From assembly GCA_910588505.1 (NCBI GenBank), contig CAJUPQ010000053.1:1-24541 (forward strand): a stretch of 24,541 nucleotides of DNA. The letters are read 5' to 3'. The notes beneath the pieces were generated by a model that ran no database searches, had not been told where the DNA came from, and saw nothing but the letters and a program-made list of their open reading frames with translations. The stretch comes from an uncultured Hungatella sp. GTDB taxonomy: Bacteria; Bacillota; Clostridia; Lachnospirales; Lachnospiraceae. A program made the position numbers and the translations under genes. Shown piece by piece: positions 21,624-24,541 of this stretch. Every line of letters starts with the position of its first letter. Position 1 is the first letter of the stretch.

Positions 21624-22586
21624 ATGTTTGAGATTCGGACGGATCTGGCAGTGGAGGAGAAGGAGAGTTTTCCCGGAAGGGGAGGGGAGGTTAAGGGGGT
21701 TTCCCTCAGGGAGTGGCGGAAGGCCTGCAGCAAGATCAAGCTGACGGAGGTGGCGATCCTGGATGAGCAGGGGGCCAGGGCTATGGGGAAGCCTGTGGGG
21801 ACTTATGTTACCATGGAGGCTAAGGCTTTAGCTAAGGGGGATGAGGATTATCACAGGGAAGTGGCGGAGGAATTGTCCGTACAGCTGAAAACCATGTTGA
21901 AGGAGCTGAAAAAGAAACACAAGGTACCAGATAGGAAGGATATCCATGTGCTGGTGGTGGGACTTGGCAATCCGTCTGTGACGCCGGATTCTCTGGGACC
22001 AAAGGTCCTGGGCAATCTGCGGGTGAACCGGAATATGGACGAGGGGCAGGAGGACGCGGTCTTAAGCGGGATCGTGCCAGGGGTTATGGCCCAGACGGGT
22101 ATGGAGACAGCGGAGATCTTAAAGGGCATCATCCATGAGACAGAGCCGGATATGGTTATTGCTATTGACGCCCTGGCAGCCAGGAGCATAAGGAGGCTGG
22201 GGACCACCATTCAGCTGACCAACACGGGGATCCATCCCGGGTCCGGGGTGGGGAACCACCGCCACAGCCTTACAGAGGAAAGCCTTGGGCTCCCGGTGCT
22301 GGCCATCGGGGTGCCTACGGTGGTAGGCGCCGCCGCTATTGTCCATGACACCATCGCGGCTCTTGGAAAGACCCTGGCAAGCCATATGGAAACCCAGGAG
22401 ATGGGGGATTTTCTGGACCAGCTGGATCCGGATGAGCAGTATCAGCTGATCTGCGAGCTGTTAGAGCCGGAATTCGGGGCTCTGTATGTGACGCCGCCGG
22501 ATATTGACCAGACGGTGAAACGGCTCAGCTACACCATATCCGAGGGAATACACATGGCGTTTTTTTCTCATTTCAGCGCTTCTTAA
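21624..22586 (+). CDS. gpr: Germination protease (spore SASP endopeptidase)
   Basis: 320 residues. GPR degrades small acid-soluble spore proteins at germination and is made as a zymogen in the forespore. The N-terminal RTDLAVE is typical, and two acidic motifs match the conserved active-site aspartates: VTPDSLGPKV (Asp122) and IAIDALAAR (Asp182). Between them lie GVMAQTGMET and later NTGIHPGSGVGNHR. ATG 21624 was preferred to the adjacent ATG 21621 because GGAGG (21612-21616) is 7 bases away. Only 23 bp separate it from spoIIP. Confidence 0.96.
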   Translation: MFEIRTDLAVEEKESFPGRGGEVKGVSLREWRKACSKIKLTEVAILDEQGARAMGKPVGTYVTMEAKALAKGDEDYHREVAEELSVQLKTMLKELKKKHKVPDRKDIHVLVVGLGNPSVTPDSLGPKVLGNLRVNRNMDEGQEDAVLSGIVPGVMAQTGMETAEILKGIIHETEPDMVIAIDALAARSIRRLGTTIQLTNTGIHPGSGVGNHRHSLTEESLGLPVLAIGVPTVVGAAAIVHDTIAALGKTLASHMETQEMGDFLDQLDPDEQYQLICELLEPEFGALYVTPPDIDQTVKRLSYTISEGIHMAFFSHFSAS

Positions 22587-22609
22587 GAAATAAACGGAAA
22601 AATTTTCAT

Positions 22610-23986
22610 ATGATAGATAAAAAGGCCCTCCGGGGGATCGGGATCATGAGAAGGTTTCGGTATGATACGGCGCAGGTTTTGAAGATGGTCATGCTGGCGG
22701 CAGGCGGTGTCCTGATCCTGGCAGCGGCGGGAAAGTATGAGAAAGAGTTGGACAAGGGACAGGGAAGGGAAGTCTGGGAGCGGTACGGGCGGGATCTGAT
22801 GGCCAAAGGCGGGGCAGAGGTTTTCTGGCACGGGTTTCCCGGGACCGTGGGCGCGCGGGAGGGCGGCAGCAAAGGGAGTAAGGCAGGGTCATGGACAGAG
22901 TGGATGCTTCTCTGGCTGGAAGAGCGTGATCCCAGGGTGAGATTTGAGAGGAGCCGGACCGTGGACCGCTCCGGGGACGGTTATAAAGACCCGGATCCCT
23001 CCTTTGGCACGTATCTGGATAGTCAGAGGGCGGTGATGGAATCCAGCTACCTGCTGTTTGGGGGAGGGGAGGAGACGAATACGGACAAGGCGGACATGGC
23101 AGGCGGATATGTGCCGGATGGAGATACGAGCCAGACTGTGGGGGAGGTGGCCCTCCAGGAGCTGCCGGAGGCTACGGTGGTCCACCATGAGAACAGGAAT
23201 CTTCCGGTGGTAGGGACCAGGTATGTGCTGGAGCAGCTGGCGGACTACGATTTTCTGATGAAAAATTTTTACAGCGTCCATTCGTCCACCACCGCAAGCA
23301 GGGAAGAGATGGACGCAGGCCGGCTTTTGGGCGAGGATCTAAGGCTTAACACGGATGGGGACGATCCCCAGATCCTTATTTACCACACCCACTCCCAGGA
23401 AACGTTCGCGGACTACGGGGCCGACAGACCCCAGGCCACAGTGGTGGGGATCGGGGATTATCTGACAGAGCTTTTGGAGGCAAAGGGGTACAGGGTGATC
23501 CACGATACCAGCATTTATGATCTGGTGGACGGGGAGCTGGACCGCAGCAGGGCCTATGATCATGCCCTGAAAGGCGTCACGGCCATTTTGCAGGAAAACC
23601 CGTCCATTGAGGTGGTCCTGGATGTCCACAGGGACGGAGTCAGGGAGGATCTGCATATGGTGTCTCAGGTCAATGGAAAGCCTACGGCGCCTATCATGTT
23701 TTTTAACGGTATGAGCCAGACGCCGGAGGGGCCTATCGAGTATCTGGCCAATCCTTATAAGGAGCAGAATCTGGCCTTCAGCCTGCAGATGCAGCTGGAC
23801 GCGGCAGCGTATTTTCCCGGGTTTACCAGGAAGATCTATCTGAAGGCGTTCCGGTATAACCTCCATCTGCGTCCCAGATCGGCGCTGATCGAGGTGGGAG
23901 CCCAGACCAATACATATGAGGAGGCCAGGAACGCGATGGAGCCTTTGGCGGAGATCCTGGATATGGTGCTGGCGGGGGAGGAGTGA
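22610..23986 (+). CDS. spoIIP: Stage II sporulation protein P (engulfment peptidoglycan hydrolase)
   Basis: 458 residues. SpoIIP is the amidase/endopeptidase of the SpoIIDMP engulfment machine and acts in the space between mother cell and forespore. It has an N-terminal membrane anchor (about 23-40), a low-complexity linker (about 45-200) and a catalytic domain with IYHTHSQE (His259/His261), DVHRD (338-342) and IEVGAQTNT (Glu428), all as in the family. Start at ATG 22610 (weak GGAAA site); an in-frame ATG at 22646 after GGGGGA is a real alternative and keeps the anchor. The order gpr-spoIIP-lepA is the same as in Bacillus. Confidence 0.95.
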   Translation: MIDKKALRGIGIMRRFRYDTAQVLKMVMLAAGGVLILAAAGKYEKELDKGQGREVWERYGRDLMAKGGAEVFWHGFPGTVGAREGGSKGSKAGSWTEWMLLWLEERDPRVRFERSRTVDRSGDGYKDPDPSFGTYLDSQRAVMESSYLLFGGGEETNTDKADMAGGYVPDGDTSQTVGEVALQELPEATVVHHENRNLPVVGTRYVLEQLADYDFLMKNFYSVHSSTTASREEMDAGRLLGEDLRLNTDGDDPQILIYHTHSQETFADYGADRPQATVVGIGDYLTELLEAKGYRVIHDTSIYDLVDGELDRSRAYDHALKGVTAILQENPSIEVVLDVHRDGVREDLHMVSQVNGKPTAPIMFFNGMSQTPEGPIEYLANPYKEQNLAFSLQMQLDAAAYFPGFTRKIYLKAFRYNLHLRPRSALIEVGAQTNTYEEARNAMEPLAEILDMVLAGEE

Positions 23987-24014
23987 GAGATGTGGCGGTG
24001 GCGGCCTGGTTTGC

Positions 24015-24035
24015 TGTCATTACGCGCGGATGACA
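24015..24035. other. Small inverted repeat after spoIIP
   Basis: TGTCAT (24015-24020) and ATGACA (24030-24035) around a 9-nt GC-rich loop, with no T-run. A second weak hairpin lies at 24065-24082. Apart from the lepA promoter, nothing else is seen in 23987-24206. Confidence 0.3.
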
Positions 24036-24143
24036 CAAATATCAAGCACTATTTACCCGCGAATTAGTGCAAGGCTGTACTAGCATGGGAGTCAACAGTA
24101 GAGCCGGGGGACTGGCAGAATGGCAAGTGATGGCGGAATTTGG

Positions 24144-24172
24144 TTGCAAGGTTTGGGAAAAAATGTTATCAT
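24144..24172 (+). promoter_or_regulatory. lepA promoter
   Basis: TTGCAA (24144-24149), a 17-bp spacer and an extended -10, TGtTATCAT (-10 at 24167-24172), about 35 bases before lepA. Confidence 0.65.
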
Positions 24173-24206
24173 AGCATCTAACCAATTTAGAAAGGATAAA
24201 ATACGT

Positions 24207-24541
24207 ATGCCGATCATTGACCAGAAGAGAATCCGCAACTTTTGTATTATCGCTCATATTGATCACGGGAAATCTACGTTGGCGGACAGGATTATAGAGA
24301 TGACTGGTCTTCTTACCAGCAGGGAGATGCAGTCCCAGGTACTGGATAATATGGATCTGGAGCGGGAGCGGGGGATCACCATCAAGGCCCAGGCCGTTCG
24401 GACCGTTTATAAAGCGAAAAACGGGGAGGAGTATATCTTTAACCTGATCGATACTCCGGGACATGTGGACTTTAATTATGAGGTTTCCAGGAGCCTGGCG
24501 GCCTGCGACGGGGCCATCCTGGTGGTGGACGCGGCCCAGGG
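24207..24541 (+). CDS. lepA: Translation elongation factor 4, 5' part
   Basis: EF4/LepA is a ribosome-associated GTPase. ATG 24207 follows AAAGGA (24191-24196). 111 full codons are visible before the window edge, with all early GTPase motifs: AHIDHGKST (G1), RGITI (G2) and DTPGH (G3). MPIIDQKRIRNFCIIAHIDH identifies LepA rather than EF-G or TypA. The rest lies beyond 24541. Confidence 0.96.
   Translation, partial: MPIIDQKRIRNFCIIAHIDHGKSTLADRIIEMTGLLTSREMQSQVLDNMDLERERGITIKAQAVRTVYKAKNGEEYIFNLIDTPGHVDFNYEVSRSLAACDGAILVVDAAQ

Overview
The window looks like chromosomal DNA of an endospore-forming Clostridia bacterium, most likely a Lachnospiraceae member of the Clostridium clostridioforme/Enterocloster type. 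The reasons are spore genes (gpr, spoIIP, a GerM-like lipoprotein), strong purine-rich Shine-Dalgarno sites, lipoproteins with Thr/Glu/Ala-rich linkers, and the gene order comEC ... holA - rpsT - gpr - spoIIP - lepA, which is broadly conserved in Firmicutes. The genus is an inference from style. No tRNA, rRNA, CRISPR array, transposase or phage gene was seen.

Layout. 1-833 (-): 5' part of glgC (glycogen synthesis). 1172-1405 (+): small unknown protein with its own promoter and terminator. 1624-4713: a LysR regulator divergent from an exported FMN/FAD flavoprotein reductase, with operator-like repeats between them. 4738-5007: a decayed copy of the gpmI promoter and early coding sequence, followed by a 59-residue ORF. 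5133-7577: an alpha/beta hydrolase, then gpmI (glycolysis), ending at a strong terminator. 7759-9331 (-): a secreted triple-PepSY protein and a zinc-ribbon membrane protein.

9497-17129 (+) is a probable operon: an ABC exporter half-transporter, DegV, a histidine kinase without a response regulator, a GerM-like lipoprotein and ComEC. 17291-19012 (+) holds a small membrane-anchored protein and a lipoprotein with two FMN_bind-like domains. 19272-21072 (+) holds a small HEYGH membrane protein, an alkyltransferase-like protein without the catalytic cysteine, and holA. rpsT (-) converges on holA across a shared terminator and starts with TTG. gpr and spoIIP (+) follow, then the 5' end of lepA, which is cut by the window edge.

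How the genes fit together. Most of the window is housekeeping and sporulation. The accessory interest is in extracytosolic redox: the reductase lipoprotein carries one FMN-attachment motif, and a second lipoprotein carries two. Both would need an ApbE-type flavin transferase and an electron donor, and neither is in the window. The most surprising structural observation is the gpmI promoter/5' duplication about 1.2 kb upstream of the real gene; the copy now appears to drive a small orphan ORF.
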